A stretch of 64,000 nt of DNA from Neobacillus sp. PS3-12 (GCF_030915385.1 NZ_CP133268.1:5306001-5370000); one strand, 5' to 3'. Shown: positions 44,332 through 53,472, numbered from the stretch's first letter. Program-made: numbers and translations. The notes: generated from the sequence alone by a model not told the origin.

Positions 44332-44649
44332 GTTTTTATAGTCCCAAAATTTTAGTTCATCGTATTCTGAGGTAGGCACTTCTTTAGTTACGTTTCCTTC
44401 CCCATCCTTATATACCTCATATTCGCGATATGTTTCTACAATATAGCCATTTTGTTTTTCTTTCTTTACTAGCTTTTCTTCTGTAACTGGTGTATCACTG
44501 GTTACAGATTTACTCATTGGCTGGGCTGTAGCAGCTGGTTCAGCGGTATAAGAGTAATTTATATTTAAAAAAGAAAAAGGCGAATCTAAATAGGCCACAA
44601 ATCCTAAAATAAGCATCAAAAGGAAAAGGGCCATTGGTTTTGTTTTCAT
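44320..44649 (-). CDS. Hypothetical secreted or membrane-anchored protein, 109 aa
   Basis: Function unknown. The N-terminus is a signal-anchor helix (MKTKPMALFLLMLILGFVAYL), followed by a Ser/Thr/Pro-rich linker and a charged end with the repeat-like EKQNGYIVETYREYEVYKDGEGN. It is probably exposed on the outer side of the membrane. The ribosome site is AAAGGAGCC, eight bases before the ATG. It is a single gene. Confidence 0.7.
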   Translation of the reverse strand: MKTKPMALFLLMLILGFVAYLDSPFSFLNINYSYTAEPAATAQPMSKSVTSDTPVTEEKLVKKEKQNGYIVETYREYEVYKDGEGNVTKEVPTSEYDELKFWDYKNKKK

Positions 44650-44784
44650 GTCATCGGGCTCCTTTAGATTAAAACTATTTGGTTATCATTCTATGCTTAT
44701 CCCACATAGTTATGACAGGATCGATGGAGAAATAAATTAGTTCGAAGTGGTAAGAAGCCCAAAAATAAAACAATTCGTCACATT

Positions 44785-45891
44785 TTAAGCAGTCTTTTCT
44801 GCTTTCTTGCTGTTGACCTTAAAGAACCACCTGAGCGCAGGAGGAACAGCAAAATAAATAAAAAATAAACGGAATATTTGATAACCGGTAACCATGGATA
44901 AATCTGCATGTATTTCATGAGCCATGATCCCCATTTGATCCATACCTCCAGGTGCCAAGCTCAATAGACTTGTGGAAGGTGTGATATGGTTAAAATGAAT
45001 AAGGATTATACTAAGAGCTAATGAACCTGCAACCATTACAATTCCGCTCAACAGTGCCAGTGAAATAATTTTCGTTTTGTGCTTTAATTTTTCAGGCTTT
45101 AATAATAAACCAATATATCCTCCAATCATGAATTGAGAAAGGCTCAATATTGTGGAAGGCAAAGCAGGACCGTGTATACCTGAAATACCTAAAACAGCAG
45201 TTCCAAGAATTGGACCAAGCAGATAGGGTGTAGGAGATTTTATCTTTTTGCCAATAAAGGCAAAGAAAAGACAAACGAACATAAAAAAAATTATATTTGG
45301 GAAAAAATGATGTTCAGCTTGAATGGAATGGGGAAGAAGGTAATTCGTTGAAATATTCTTCCCCGTATTAAATATAGGATTAAACACCAGAAATGGTACA
45401 ATAAATATAATCATGATTAGTCTGGCCACTTGGAGGAAGGTGACAGTTGTAATGTCAATTCCTTTCATTTCTTCTGCAAAAACGATCATTTGGGAGAGTC
45501 CGCCAGGGATGCTTCCTGTTAGGACTGTAGGGTAGTCTACTCCAGTTAGTTTTGAGACAACATAAGCAATGCAAGCACAAAATAAGACGATAGAAACAGT
45601 CATGAAAACCATTGATGGAAGTTTTCCAAGTATTTGGATTACAGCACTTCTTGTGAATGATAAGCCAATTGAGTATCCTACAATGATTAATCCGACTTCC
45701 CGAATGGCCCTGGGCCAGTATAAATTTATTTTTTTAAATCTAGAGCCAATTAGTGTAGCAGTCATGGACCCAAGTAACCAGGGAATAGGAGCCTTTACAT
45801 AACTAAACAGTAAGCCTCCAATAAAGGCAATACAAAGAGCTATTATAAAATGATTTAATGGATTCTTTCTGGTAATAAGAAATTTGTACAA
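44785..45891 (-). CDS. AbrB-family (PF05145) membrane protein
   Basis: A 368-aa membrane protein in two similar halves, each with a Gly- and Pro-rich motif (PIPWLLGSM and SPTPYLLGPILG) and the pair SIPGGLSQM and LAPGGMDQMG. The family is sometimes annotated as ammonia monooxygenase by mistake. It is a transporter-like protein of unknown substrate, and the E. coli abrB name refers to aidB regulation. TTG 45891 follows GAAGGGG; the frame is open to 45930 but without signal. Confidence 0.85.
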   Translation of the reverse strand: MYKFLITRKNPLNHFIIALCIAFIGGLLFSYVKAPIPWLLGSMTATLIGSRFKKINLYWPRAIREVGLIIVGYSIGLSFTRSAVIQILGKLPSMVFMTVSIVLFCACIAYVVSKLTGVDYPTVLTGSIPGGLSQMIVFAEEMKGIDITTVTFLQVARLIMIIFIVPFLVFNPIFNTGKNISTNYLLPHSIQAEHHFFPNIIFFMFVCLFFAFIGKKIKSPTPYLLGPILGTAVLGISGIHGPALPSTILSLSQFMIGGYIGLLLKPEKLKHKTKIISLALLSGIVMVAGSLALSIILIHFNHITPSTSLLSLAPGGMDQMGIMAHEIHADLSMVTGYQIFRLFFIYFAVPPALRWFFKVNSKKAEKTA

Positions 45892-46015
45892 GTGAACCCC
45901 TTCTGTCTTTAAGAAATTTTTTCTTCGCACTTATATTATCAATTATTTTTCCTGATATAAATCTAAAAGTGATTTTTGTTGCTTTCATACTTAAATACAT
46001 TAGTGAATTAAACTG

Positions 46016-46043
46016 TTGAAATATTTTTATTATTTGTTAAAAT
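46016..46043 (+). promoter_or_regulatory. Candidate SigA promoter of the nrnB leader
   Basis: TTGAAA, 16-base spacer, TAAAAT. The expected transcription start is near 46050. Confidence 0.5.
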
Positions 46044-46049
46044 AAAGGT

Positions 46050-46150
46050 GGATAAACTTTCTAAGTTTAGACCTCCTATAATTTGGAGCTTTGCTTTGAC
46101 CGCTAAGCTCTGCTTTGGCCTTTGAATTTTACTTTCAAAGGCACTTTTTT
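46050..46150 (+). ncRNA. Candidate leader RNA / attenuator upstream of nrnB
   Basis: The stretch can form three hairpins in order: AAACTT/AAGTTT, GAGCTT/AAGCTC, and a terminator GCCTTTGAA/TTCAAAGGC followed by eight Ts. The element GCTTTG occurs in copies before the terminator and could compete for its CAAAGGC arm, which is how an attenuator would switch. It resembles no riboswitch class I know. It could also be an independent small RNA. Based on reading by eye only. Confidence 0.4.
46118..46150 (+). terminator. Intrinsic terminator in the nrnB leader
   Basis: A perfect 9-bp stem (GCCTTTGAA/TTCAAAGGC) with a 7-base loop followed by AC and a T tract. Confidence 0.75.
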
Positions 46151-46229
46151 TGTATTTTGTGTTTTTTTGGTATAAAATAACAGACCGCAAACCAAAATAA
46201 CTTTTATGAAAAAATGGATGGTGGTATAT

Positions 46230-47480
46230 ATGGTAAAACTTTTTACTGATAGCGATTTAGATGGACTTGGTTGTGGGATCTTAGCAAAGCTCGCTTATCG
46301 AGAAAACGTAGATGTTTCTTACTGCTCGTATCGAAATTTGAATCAAAGAGTAGAAGCTTTCATTGAAAATCCAGTGAAACAAGATGAACAAATGTTTATT
46401 ACTGATCTTGCTGTAAATGAGGTGATCGAACAAAAATTGGCACAGCGTTTTAATGCAGGGCATCCAGTTAGGGTTATTGATCATCATGTAACAGCCCTGC
46501 ATTTTAATGATTATGAATGGGGTTATATCAATGTTGAGTATGATTCAGGGAAAAAAACTTGTGCAACCTCGTTATTTTATGATTATCTTGTTGAACAGAA
46601 AGTGTTAAATACGACATCCTCTCTTGATCAATTTGTTCATCTCGTACGCCAGTATGATACATGGGAATGGGATGAAAACAATAATATTACAGCGAAACGG
46701 TTAAATGATTTATTCTACATAATGGATAGGGAAATGTTTGAGGAAGACCTTATTAAAAGAATCTCAGAAAATCAAGCTGCCTTTTCTTTAACGGATACTG
46801 AGATAATGATTTTAGAGCTTGAGGAAAATAAAATTAGTCGCTATATCCAATCAAAAAACAGACAAATGGTTCAAACATTTGTTGAGGAATATTGTTGTGG
46901 AATTGTTCATGCTGAACAGTATTTATCAGAATTAGGAAATGCATTAAATAAATTAAATCCACACCTTGATATGATAGTTTTATTGAATGTAGGCAATAAA
47001 AAAATCGGATTTCGAACGATTCATGATGAAGTAAACGTTGCCGAGTTTGCAAAAAGGTACGGCGGAGGGGGGCATCCGAAGGCATCTGGATGTGAATTAT
47101 CTCCTGATACTTTCTCAAAATTTGTTGTAAATGTATTTGAAATTCCTGCATTGAAACCGGAGCCGCTGCGAAATGAACTAAATGTAAAATCGGCTGAATA
47201 TGGTACGATTTATCAAAACAGAAAAAAAGAGTTTTATTATATACAACCTCAAGAAAATGCAATGTATGTCGTTATTCATAAGGGAAAAAATATGGAGGAC
47301 AATTTTGAAAGCTTCGAACAGGCAGAACGGTTTATAAAAAGAAATTTCACCGCTTCCCTCTGTTTTGATGATGAGTGTTTAAAGCTAATAGCAGGGACAT
47401 TGTCCATCCCAGTAGAAGAAGCAAAAGCGAAATATAAACAACTTCTTCGAGAAACCTTTGATAAACACCGAGAAAATTAA
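46230..47480 (+). CDS. nrnB: Oligoribonuclease NrnB (DHH phosphoesterase)
   Basis: Degrades short RNA oligonucleotides (nanoRNA) in the cytoplasm. The 416-aa protein has the DHH domain motifs FTDSDLDGLGCG, TDLAVN and VIDHHVTALHF, and the DHHA1 motif GGGGHPKASGCEL. A long middle insert and C-terminal extension fit the NrnB/YngD type rather than the shorter NrnA. ATG 46230 has GGTGG before it; ATG 46206 is in frame but with no ribosome site. It is preceded by a candidate leader RNA and followed by a terminator. Confidence 0.85.
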   Translation: MVKLFTDSDLDGLGCGILAKLAYRENVDVSYCSYRNLNQRVEAFIENPVKQDEQMFITDLAVNEVIEQKLAQRFNAGHPVRVIDHHVTALHFNDYEWGYINVEYDSGKKTCATSLFYDYLVEQKVLNTTSSLDQFVHLVRQYDTWEWDENNNITAKRLNDLFYIMDREMFEEDLIKRISENQAAFSLTDTEIMILELEENKISRYIQSKNRQMVQTFVEEYCCGIVHAEQYLSELGNALNKLNPHLDMIVLLNVGNKKIGFRTIHDEVNVAEFAKRYGGGGHPKASGCELSPDTFSKFVVNVFEIPALKPEPLRNELNVKSAEYGTIYQNRKKEFYYIQPQENAMYVVIHKGKNMEDNFESFEQAERFIKRNFTASLCFDDECLKLIAGTLSIPVEEAKAKYKQLLRETFDKHREN

Positions 47481-47486
47481 ATAAGT

Positions 47487-47530
47487 AAAAAGGCAGCTTT
47501 TCGATCACACAATTGAAGAGCTGCCTTTTT
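47487..47530. terminator. Bidirectional terminator after nrnB
   Basis: A 12-bp stem (AAAAAGGCAGCT/AGCTGCCTTTTT) between convergent genes. Confidence 0.85.
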
Positions 47531-47540
47531 TACATTCAAG

Positions 47541-48581
47541 TTATGCTTTTTTAGTGGATGTAATAATGGAAGAAATCAACTCGTATGAATACAACCTTGC
47601 TTTATGGTCATAAATTTGTGCATTTACAATAAATTCATCCGCATTGGTTTTGTCAAGGAATGATTGAAGCCCTTTCTTAACCGTCTCAGGGTTTCCTATA
47701 AACGTTGATTCCATTCGCTGTTGTAATAATGCTTTTTCATAATCACTAAACAATTCATCAATATTTTCAACTGGTGGCTGCAGTGGTACACGGTTATTTC
47801 GAAATAAATTTAATATATGCTGTTTCATCGATGTTGAGAGCCATTTTGCCTCTTCATCTGTATCAGCAGCAATGATATTAACGGCAACCATTGCATGCGG
47901 ATTTTTTATTTCATTTGATGGGCGGAAATTTTGGCGGTATATTTTAAGTGCCTGTAAGGTATTTTCAGGTGCAAAATGGCTGGCAAAAGCAAACGGAAGG
48001 CCAAGAAGTCCTGCTAATTGTGCACTGTAGCCGCTTGATCCTAAAAGCCAAATAGGGATCCTCAGGCCCTCTCCTGGAATAGCCCGAACGGGTTTGTCAA
48101 CAGATTGTGAGGATGGAGCAAAAAAGTTCTGGAGTTCATCAACCAATTCAGGAAAGTTCTGCCCATTGCTATATGGGTCCCGTCTTAGTGCGTTTGCAGT
48201 TAATTGGTCTGTTCCTGGTGCACGTCCAAGTCCAAGATCAATTCGTCCTGGAAACAGGGCTTCAAGTGTACCAAACTGTTCGGCAATCACTAAAGGGGCA
48301 TGATTGGGTAACATGATACCCCAGGAGCCTACACGAATAGTGGTGGTTCCTGCGGCTACATGCCCAATGACAACGGAGGTGGCAGAGCTGGCTATTGCAG
48401 GCATATTATGATGTTCAGCCAGCCAATAACGATGGAATCCCCATTTTTCAGCATGTTGTGCAAGATCCAATGTATTATGTAACGAATCTGAAGGTGTACC
48501 CCCATGGATTATTGGGGAAAGATCAAGTACAGAGTATGGAATATCACTTAAACGCTTATGGTGAGCATTGTGATTAACCAT
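47541..48581 (-). CDS. Luciferase-like flavin monooxygenase
   Basis: A 346-aa protein of the LLM class of FMN-dependent oxidoreductases, with a TIM-barrel fold. Typical regions are YSVLDLSPI at the start, FHRYWLAEHHNMPAIASSA, IRVGSWGIMLPNHAPLVIAEQFGTL, and LLGSSGYSAQLAGLLGLPFAFASHF, which are seen in a widespread subgroup close to B. subtilis YceB and E. coli YhbW. Substrate unknown. The ATG at 48581 follows AGAAAGAAG, a weak ribosome site. It is a single gene. Confidence 0.88.
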   Translation of the reverse strand: MVNHNAHHKRLSDIPYSVLDLSPIIHGGTPSDSLHNTLDLAQHAEKWGFHRYWLAEHHNMPAIASSATSVVIGHVAAGTTTIRVGSWGIMLPNHAPLVIAEQFGTLEALFPGRIDLGLGRAPGTDQLTANALRRDPYSNGQNFPELVDELQNFFAPSSQSVDKPVRAIPGEGLRIPIWLLGSSGYSAQLAGLLGLPFAFASHFAPENTLQALKIYRQNFRPSNEIKNPHAMVAVNIIAADTDEEAKWLSTSMKQHILNLFRNNRVPLQPPVENIDELFSDYEKALLQQRMESTFIGNPETVKKGLQSFLDKTNADEFIVNAQIYDHKARLYSYELISSIITSTKKA

Positions 48582-48982
48582 TTTTTCATCTTCTTTCTGT
48601 TTGTTTTTACTTGTGATCTGTGAATTATTTAATCTAAATATTATCAGTTATTTTTGTTGGCGCAAAATAATCTGATTTCTAGAACAATAAAGTTACTTTC
48701 AAATTGGGCTGCATTGCTCTTAAGGATTCGTTAAGTATCCTTTTGTAAACTATGAAAAAAGGTGTAACGGATAATATGTAACCTGTTCGAAATACTATGT
48801 TAACTTTCCATTCATGCTGTTGTTACAATCATTTTATATACTAATACTATATAGATTTTGATATTTATGTAAAATTTTTCAGTTGAATTTTTTTACTTTA
48901 CTATGATAAAGTAAAATTTGGATTTATGAAAGCGAGTTTAGGATAAACCTTTTTGTGAGAAATGATCTTCGAGGTGATAGAA
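48582..48982. other. Intergenic region between divergent genes
   Basis: No gene is visible. It has an inverted repeat AAGGAT/ATCCTT (48722-48742) and a perfect 10-bp dyad TTTTACTTTA-6-TAAAGTAAAA (48891-48916), which lies about 70 bases before the acyltransferase start and may be an operator. Confidence 0.4.
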
Positions 48983-49969
48983 GTGGCTTCAACATCAAGA
49001 AGGAGTCAATATTTTGATAATGCAAAGTTTATGTTAATCTTTTTAGTTGTATTTGGGCATGTAATCAGCCCATTAAAAGAAAAGGATAATTTACTTAACA
49101 CTTTATATACCTTTATTTTTCTTTTTCACATGCCTGCATTTATAATGATTTCTGGTTATTTTGCAAAAGGATATCGGAAAAAAGGGTATTTTATTAAATC
49201 AATCCAAAAAATACTGATTCCATACGTTATTTTTCAAATAATTTATTCGCTTTTTTATTTTCTTAGTGGAGAATCAACAAGCCTTCATATTAATTTCTTT
49301 CAGCCCCATTGGACTCTTTGGTTTTTAATGAGTTTATTTTGCTGGAATATATTTTTATATTTGTTTGCCAGGTTAGGGTGGTATGGTTTTTTCCTTGCTG
49401 TTGCCCTGGGAGTTGGGATTGGATATATTGACAACATTGGCAGCTTTTTAAGTCTTTCCAGAACATTTGTCTTTTTTCCTTATTTTCTTTTTGGTTTTTT
49501 ATTACAAAAAGAGCAGTTTAAAAATATTATTCAGAATAAATTATCCCTGCCAATTGGTATTTTGATTTTAATTGTTACCGTCATTATTTTTACAATGGGG
49601 TTACCCAAAGATCCAACTGCATGGCTGTTGGGTGACACATCCTATGCAGGGATGGGGGAGAAACAAATAACTGACGGATTTATTCGAGCCTTCCAATATG
49701 CAGCAACATTAATTGTAGTGTTTGGTTTTTTATCCTTAATACCAAAAAATGAATACAAGGTAACCAAAATTGGTCAGCGGACACTTTATGTTTATTTATT
49801 CCATGGTTTTATTATTAAGACGGTTGAAACCATCGTTCCTGATAAAATGCTGGGTAATTTTTCAAGTCATTATCTATTGCTCATTTGTTTTTCATTGTTA
49901 ATTTGTTTCTTTTTGGGTAGTTTTTTAATTAAAAAATACACCCGTCCATTAGTTGAATTAAGCTTATAA
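48983..49969 (+). CDS. Acyltransferase family 3 membrane protein
   Basis: A 328-aa membrane protein with about ten hydrophobic segments. The N-terminal RSQYFDNAKFMLIFLVVFGHVI holds the conserved His of the acyltransferase-3 family, with an FHMPAFIMISGYFAK motif after it and a late LYVYLFHGFII. Members move acetyl or other acyl groups to sugars of the envelope; NolL-like and OatA-like proteins belong here. No extracytoplasmic SGNH domain is fused. GTG 48983 follows GAGGTGATAG; the longer frame from 48962 covers this ribosome site. Confidence 0.85.
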   Translation: MASTSRRSQYFDNAKFMLIFLVVFGHVISPLKEKDNLLNTLYTFIFLFHMPAFIMISGYFAKGYRKKGYFIKSIQKILIPYVIFQIIYSLFYFLSGESTSLHINFFQPHWTLWFLMSLFCWNIFLYLFARLGWYGFFLAVALGVGIGYIDNIGSFLSLSRTFVFFPYFLFGFLLQKEQFKNIIQNKLSLPIGILILIVTVIIFTMGLPKDPTAWLLGDTSYAGMGEKQITDGFIRAFQYAATLIVVFGFLSLIPKNEYKVTKIGQRTLYVYLFHGFIIKTVETIVPDKMLGNFSSHYLLLICFSLLICFFLGSFLIKKYTRPLVELSL

Positions 49970-49976
49970 GGTAAAG

Positions 49977-50016
49977 AAACCAAAGGCAGGACCAAAATGG
50001 TCCTGCCTTTGGTTTT
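49977..50016. terminator. Strong bidirectional terminator
   Basis: A perfect stem of about 18 bp (AACCAAAGGCAGGACCA and complement) with a 3-base loop, between the convergent acyltransferase and racA genes. Confidence 0.92.
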
Positions 50017-50022
50017 ATCCTT

Positions 50023-50538
50023 TTAAAATCCAAATAAATGACTAACAAAGTTCTTTTTCTTGCTTTTCCTTTCTTTATTTGTTTTTTCAAGAGGTAACGT
50101 TTTTTCTGCATCACCTGGGGGGGATAATTGTTTTTCAAGTAAGCTAATTTTATTCGTTAGTGTTTTGATTTGATTTTGCAATTCTTCTATTTCTCTTCGA
50201 TGTTGCAAGAGTTGGTAGGTGGTAACAGAATCTGCCTTATCGTTCAATTTGTTTTCAAGCTCAGTAATTTTTGATGATAACTTTTCAATTGCTGGATCGC
50301 TGGAGCATTCCTTTATTACACCAATTCGAGCTTTTTTCTCGTAATGTGGGGCAATATCTGATAGCAGTACACCTTGTTGAATTTGTTGATGGATGTCCTT
50401 TAGTAATTCAATGTCTTCTTCTTTGAATAGATAATGGCCACGGTCATTTTTATCCATTGGTAACTTCAATTGCTTCACCCAGCGCTGGACGGTACTAATT
50501 GATACACCTAATAATTTTGCAACTTCACCTGTATTCAA
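50023..50538 (-). CDS. racA: Chromosome-anchoring protein RacA
   Basis: Binds the origin region and ties it to the cell pole through DivIVA during sporulation. The 171-aa protein has a MerR-type helix-turn-helix (residues 1-67: NTGEVAKLLGVSISTVQRWVKQLKLP), a coiled coil (about 95-145) and a basic tail ending KKKNFVSHLFGF. In B. subtilis the C-terminal part is needed for polar targeting. TTG 50538 follows GGAGGG and gives MNTGEVAKLL, like known RacA; an ATG 15 bases earlier lies on the ribosome site. A related gene lies just upstream. Confidence 0.85.
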   Translation of the reverse strand: MNTGEVAKLLGVSISTVQRWVKQLKLPMDKNDRGHYLFKEEDIELLKDIHQQIQQGVLLSDIAPHYEKKARIGVIKECSSDPAIEKLSSKITELENKLNDKADSVTTYQLLQHRREIEELQNQIKTLTNKISLLEKQLSPPGDAEKTLPLEKTNKERKSKKKNFVSHLFGF

Positions 50539-50617
50539 TTCAAATCCCTCCATCTTAACGTAGGTTTAAAAAACCATTCAACTTTGATTTCCAAATTTGA
50601 TCACACGAGATTATTGA

Positions 50618-51511
50618 CTACCAAAATTTCCACCATTTTTTTTCTTTTACAGCAGCGGCTTCCCGAAAGCTTGTTAACATACCTTGGAATGCAATTTCAC
50701 GTTGTGTCACTTCGTGGCGGAATTTTTCACGATCTTCTAGGAAATATTCATGTTGTTCTTCGAGTGTTTCTGTCAGGGTACTAAGTTCCCTATTGGTAAC
50801 ATCAATGTAATGCGAAAGTTCTTCAGATGTTTCTGCAAGCTGTTTAGAAATTGAATAAAATTCTTCAGAAGTCTCTAATGATTGTTGGGTGATGGATTTA
50901 TCTATTTTAATAAATGTTTTGTCTGTTAAATCAGCTGTCTTTTGGAGCGTAAAGGAAAGCTCTTTCATCTCGTCTTGCATATTTGCACTAGCTTTATATA
51001 GGGAATCTGAGAGGGATTTCACTGTGTAAACATTTCCTTTGGATATTTCTTTTTTAACTTCTTCGACCACCTCTGTTCGGACAACACTTCTAATTTCATC
51101 CTTTACTTCATTTAAGAATGTCTTTTTATATTGATCCATTGCCTTAAAAAACTGTTCTTGGTTCCACTGTGATAATTCTAGAGAAACTTCACTATCATTT
51201 TCCTCACTACCGGTACTTTCGCTAACTGCATCTTCAATAGTAAAGAAGGGTACTTCGACAGTAATGTCATCATTTTCTGAATCAGAAGGAGCTTGCTGCT
51301 TTAGCCTTTCAGTTATATCTGCTTTCCCCAAGTTATTGTCTTCCCAATGTTTGATCTGTTGTAGCAGGTCTATTTCAATTTCAGAAAAAATTCGTGCCCC
51401 TTGTTTACGTGGAATTGTAAGCAGGCCATTAAGGTCCTTTTCCCATTGCTTGATGGTGCTTGTTGGAACATTTATAATTTTTGAAGTTTCTTTTAATGTA
51501 TAGGTTCTCAA
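50618..51511 (-). CDS. RacA-like DNA-binding coiled-coil protein (MerR HTH, DUF3967-like)
   Basis: A 297-aa protein with the same plan as RacA: an N-terminal MerR-like helix-turn-helix (TLKETSKIINVPTSTIKQWEKDLNG), an acidic linker (residues 75-105), a long coiled coil (about 105-280) and a basic aromatic tail EKKWWKFW at the very end. The tail looks like a membrane- or pole-binding patch. The family is known in Bacillus cereus-group genomes and plasmids as DUF3967 proteins; function is unknown. TTG 51511 is seven bases after GGTGG; ATG 51517 is too near. It lies 79 bases upstream of racA in the same direction. Confidence 0.75.
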   Translation of the reverse strand: MRTYTLKETSKIINVPTSTIKQWEKDLNGLLTIPRKQGARIFSEIEIDLLQQIKHWEDNNLGKADITERLKQQAPSDSENDDITVEVPFFTIEDAVSESTGSEENDSEVSLELSQWNQEQFFKAMDQYKKTFLNEVKDEIRSVVRTEVVEEVKKEISKGNVYTVKSLSDSLYKASANMQDEMKELSFTLQKTADLTDKTFIKIDKSITQQSLETSEEFYSISKQLAETSEELSHYIDVTNRELSTLTETLEEQHEYFLEDREKFRHEVTQREIAFQGMLTSFREAAAVKEKKWWKFW

Positions 51512-51748
51512 TTTCATTCCACCCTTTCAATCTATGTCTATTCCTACTCTTAAGTAATAAATTCACAACTAGTCTTCTATTTTCCTGCTAACTGACAAAA
51601 GCTCTCAAAACAAGACTGTTTTTAAGAAATCTCAACAATTTTCACCGAAAATAAAGAGAATTATTTAAATAATATACAGAAAAGTATTGTAAAATAGTAA
51701 AAACGAGAATTAAAATGGTAGAGAAAAAAAGGGGAGAGAAGGTTCATC

Positions 51749-52585
51749 ATGTGGATTGGAGCTGCGTTGTTAACAACAGTGAGTTTTGGAACGAACAACA
51801 CAATTTTTAAATGGAGTACAGGAAACGGTCTTTCGAAGGTACATATTCAATTTTTCTTTTATTTTGTCGCTTTTTTACTTACATTTGGATATGCGATCAC
51901 TACTGGACCACTAAATTTGAATGTAATGGCCATTATTTTGGGAGCGTTAATAGGAATTCTTAATGCTAATGGAAATATTCAAATGTCAAAAGCATTTGAA
52001 AAAGGACCTGCAAGTTTGACATCACCTATCATTGGGACAAATGCCTTTTTACCAATTTTGAGTGCGGCAATTATTTTTCACGAACATGTAACTGTTTTTC
52101 AATGGATTGGGATTATTATCATGCTCGGTTCTGCGTTAGTCATTCAATATGCACCTAATTCCAATCGCAATATGAATTATTTACCATGGATCTTCCGCAT
52201 TGTTTTGGCGATTCTTTCTTTCGGAATCCTGGGTATTTTAATGAAAACAACATCCTATCTGCATATTGATTCTCTTAGTACTTTAATTGCGATGTACGGC
52301 GGGGGCAGTGTTTATTTAGCGATTTGTAGTGTTTTTGGCAAGGATCATTGGAAACGTTCAGAAGTAAGCGTTGGAGCTATTGTAGGTTTAATAAGTGTTA
52401 TTGGTTATAGCAGTTATTTTTATGCATTAAAAACGGGAATGGCAAGTATTGTTTTTCCTATCGTGAGCTTGAATTGTTTAGTAGTTGTATTTGCTGGATA
52501 CTGGTTTTTTAAAGAAAAATTAAAATTATATCAAATAATTGGAGTCATTTCAGCATTACTGGGGATCGTCTTCACAAAAATATAA
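51749..52585 (+). CDS. DMT/EamA-family transporter
   Basis: A 278-aa membrane protein with ten hydrophobic segments in two EamA repeats (residues about 2-130 and 145-278). The first ends in GTNAFLPILSAAIIFHEHVTVFQWIGI and the second in FPIVSLNCLVVVFAGYWFFKEKLKLYQIIG. This is the usual drug/metabolite exporter pattern. The substrate is unknown. GGGGAGAGAAGG precedes the ATG 51749. A single gene with a terminator. Confidence 0.85.
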   Translation: MWIGAALLTTVSFGTNNTIFKWSTGNGLSKVHIQFFFYFVAFLLTFGYAITTGPLNLNVMAIILGALIGILNANGNIQMSKAFEKGPASLTSPIIGTNAFLPILSAAIIFHEHVTVFQWIGIIIMLGSALVIQYAPNSNRNMNYLPWIFRIVLAILSFGILGILMKTTSYLHIDSLSTLIAMYGGGSVYLAICSVFGKDHWKRSEVSVGAIVGLISVIGYSSYFYALKTGMASIVFPIVSLNCLVVVFAGYWFFKEKLKLYQIIGVISALLGIVFTKI

Positions 52586-52592
52586 GCAACGG

Positions 52593-52625
52593 AAAAGCAG
52601 TGCGAAAAATAAGCACTGCTTTTTT
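52593..52625 (+). terminator. Terminator after the DMT transporter
   Basis: An 11-bp stem (AAAAGCAGTGC/GCACTGCTTTT) with a T tract. Confidence 0.88.
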
Positions 52626-52683
52626 TATATATGTATCTAGTAGTTAAGTATTTTTACAACAAGTATCCGAAGGGAGCCAATAA

Positions 52684-53472
52684 TTAGTTGATTAACCCCA
52701 GCACTTTTAAACCATTAAGTATTCCGGAATGGGCCACCGCCGTAGTTTTGTGTTTTGCATAAGAAAAAAGGTCTGGATGGGCATTACCCATTGCAAAGCT
52801 TTCACCGACATTCATCAACATTTCTTTATCATTTAAGCCATCCCCAAAAGCAATTGCCTCCTCTTTTCCAATTCCTAAATGTTTTAAAACACTATTAACG
52901 CCAAAACCTTTGTTAACATGATCTCTTATTACATCGAAACAATTTTCCATTCCTTCCACATGAACTTGTGCTAAGTGAATTTCCCCTTCGTTTAAGTAAA
53001 GACGGTCTTCATTTCCGTTTACATTAATTAAGGTTATGCCAAGAATATTGTTTAAATCTGATTCATTGTATAACTCATTTTGCTGTAAATGAAATTTTGT
53101 AATAAAATTTTTCACGATAGGTGAATCCAAAGATGTAAAAGCATTATGGTTATTTGTATACAAAACGATCTCATTATCATACTCTTTTGCTATCTTTAAA
53201 AAGTTTTTAACCAAATCTGGCGGCATAAAATCCTTGTATAAATCTTCTCCTTTATAAATCCCATAAGCCCCGTTATATCCTATAAAAGAATTTACTTTAA
53301 GTGTCTTAGCAATATCCAGTATCTCATGGATAGGACGGCCGGTTGCAAGAAAGACTTCAATTTCCTGTTCCTGTGCCTTGGTTACTGCTGTTTGGGTAGA
53401 ATCCTCGATCTTATCATCAGGTGTAATGATTGTTCCATCAATATCTAAAAATAATACTTTGTAGTGACTCAT
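52684..53472 (-). CDS. HAD-superfamily (Cof-type) phosphatase
   Basis: A 262-aa phosphatase of the Cof subfamily. It has the motif I nucleophile (FLDIDGTII), motif II (LATGRP), and motif III/IV in the C-terminal part (GKEEAIAFGDGLNDKEML). Between lies a cap domain of the IIB type. Such enzymes act on sugar phosphates or vitamin B6/flavin phosphates; the target is unknown. The ATG at 53472 has GGAGAA before it. Confidence 0.9.
   Translation of the reverse strand: MSHYKVLFLDIDGTIITPDDKIEDSTQTAVTKAQEQEIEVFLATGRPIHEILDIAKTLKVNSFIGYNGAYGIYKGEDLYKDFMPPDLVKNFLKIAKEYDNEIVLYTNNHNAFTSLDSPIVKNFITKFHLQQNELYNESDLNNILGITLINVNGNEDRLYLNEGEIHLAQVHVEGMENCFDVIRDHVNKGFGVNSVLKHLGIGKEEAIAFGDGLNDKEMLMNVGESFAMGNAHPDLFSYAKHKTTAVAHSGILNGLKVLGLIN

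Larger units (their letters stand above)
45892..46229 (+). promoter_or_regulatory. Region with candidate nrnB leader RNA
   Basis: No protein gene is visible. The second half holds a promoter (46016-46043), about 100 bases of structured leader and an intrinsic terminator, then the nrnB start. Confidence 0.5.

Noticed and set aside
44785..45891. Ammonia monooxygenase
   Set aside because: This is an old misannotation of PF05145 membrane proteins; no ammonia-oxidation genes are present.
46834..47262. 142-codon minus-strand frame inside nrnB
   Set aside because: It is antisense to a well-supported gene, has no ribosome site and its composition is that of a shadow frame.
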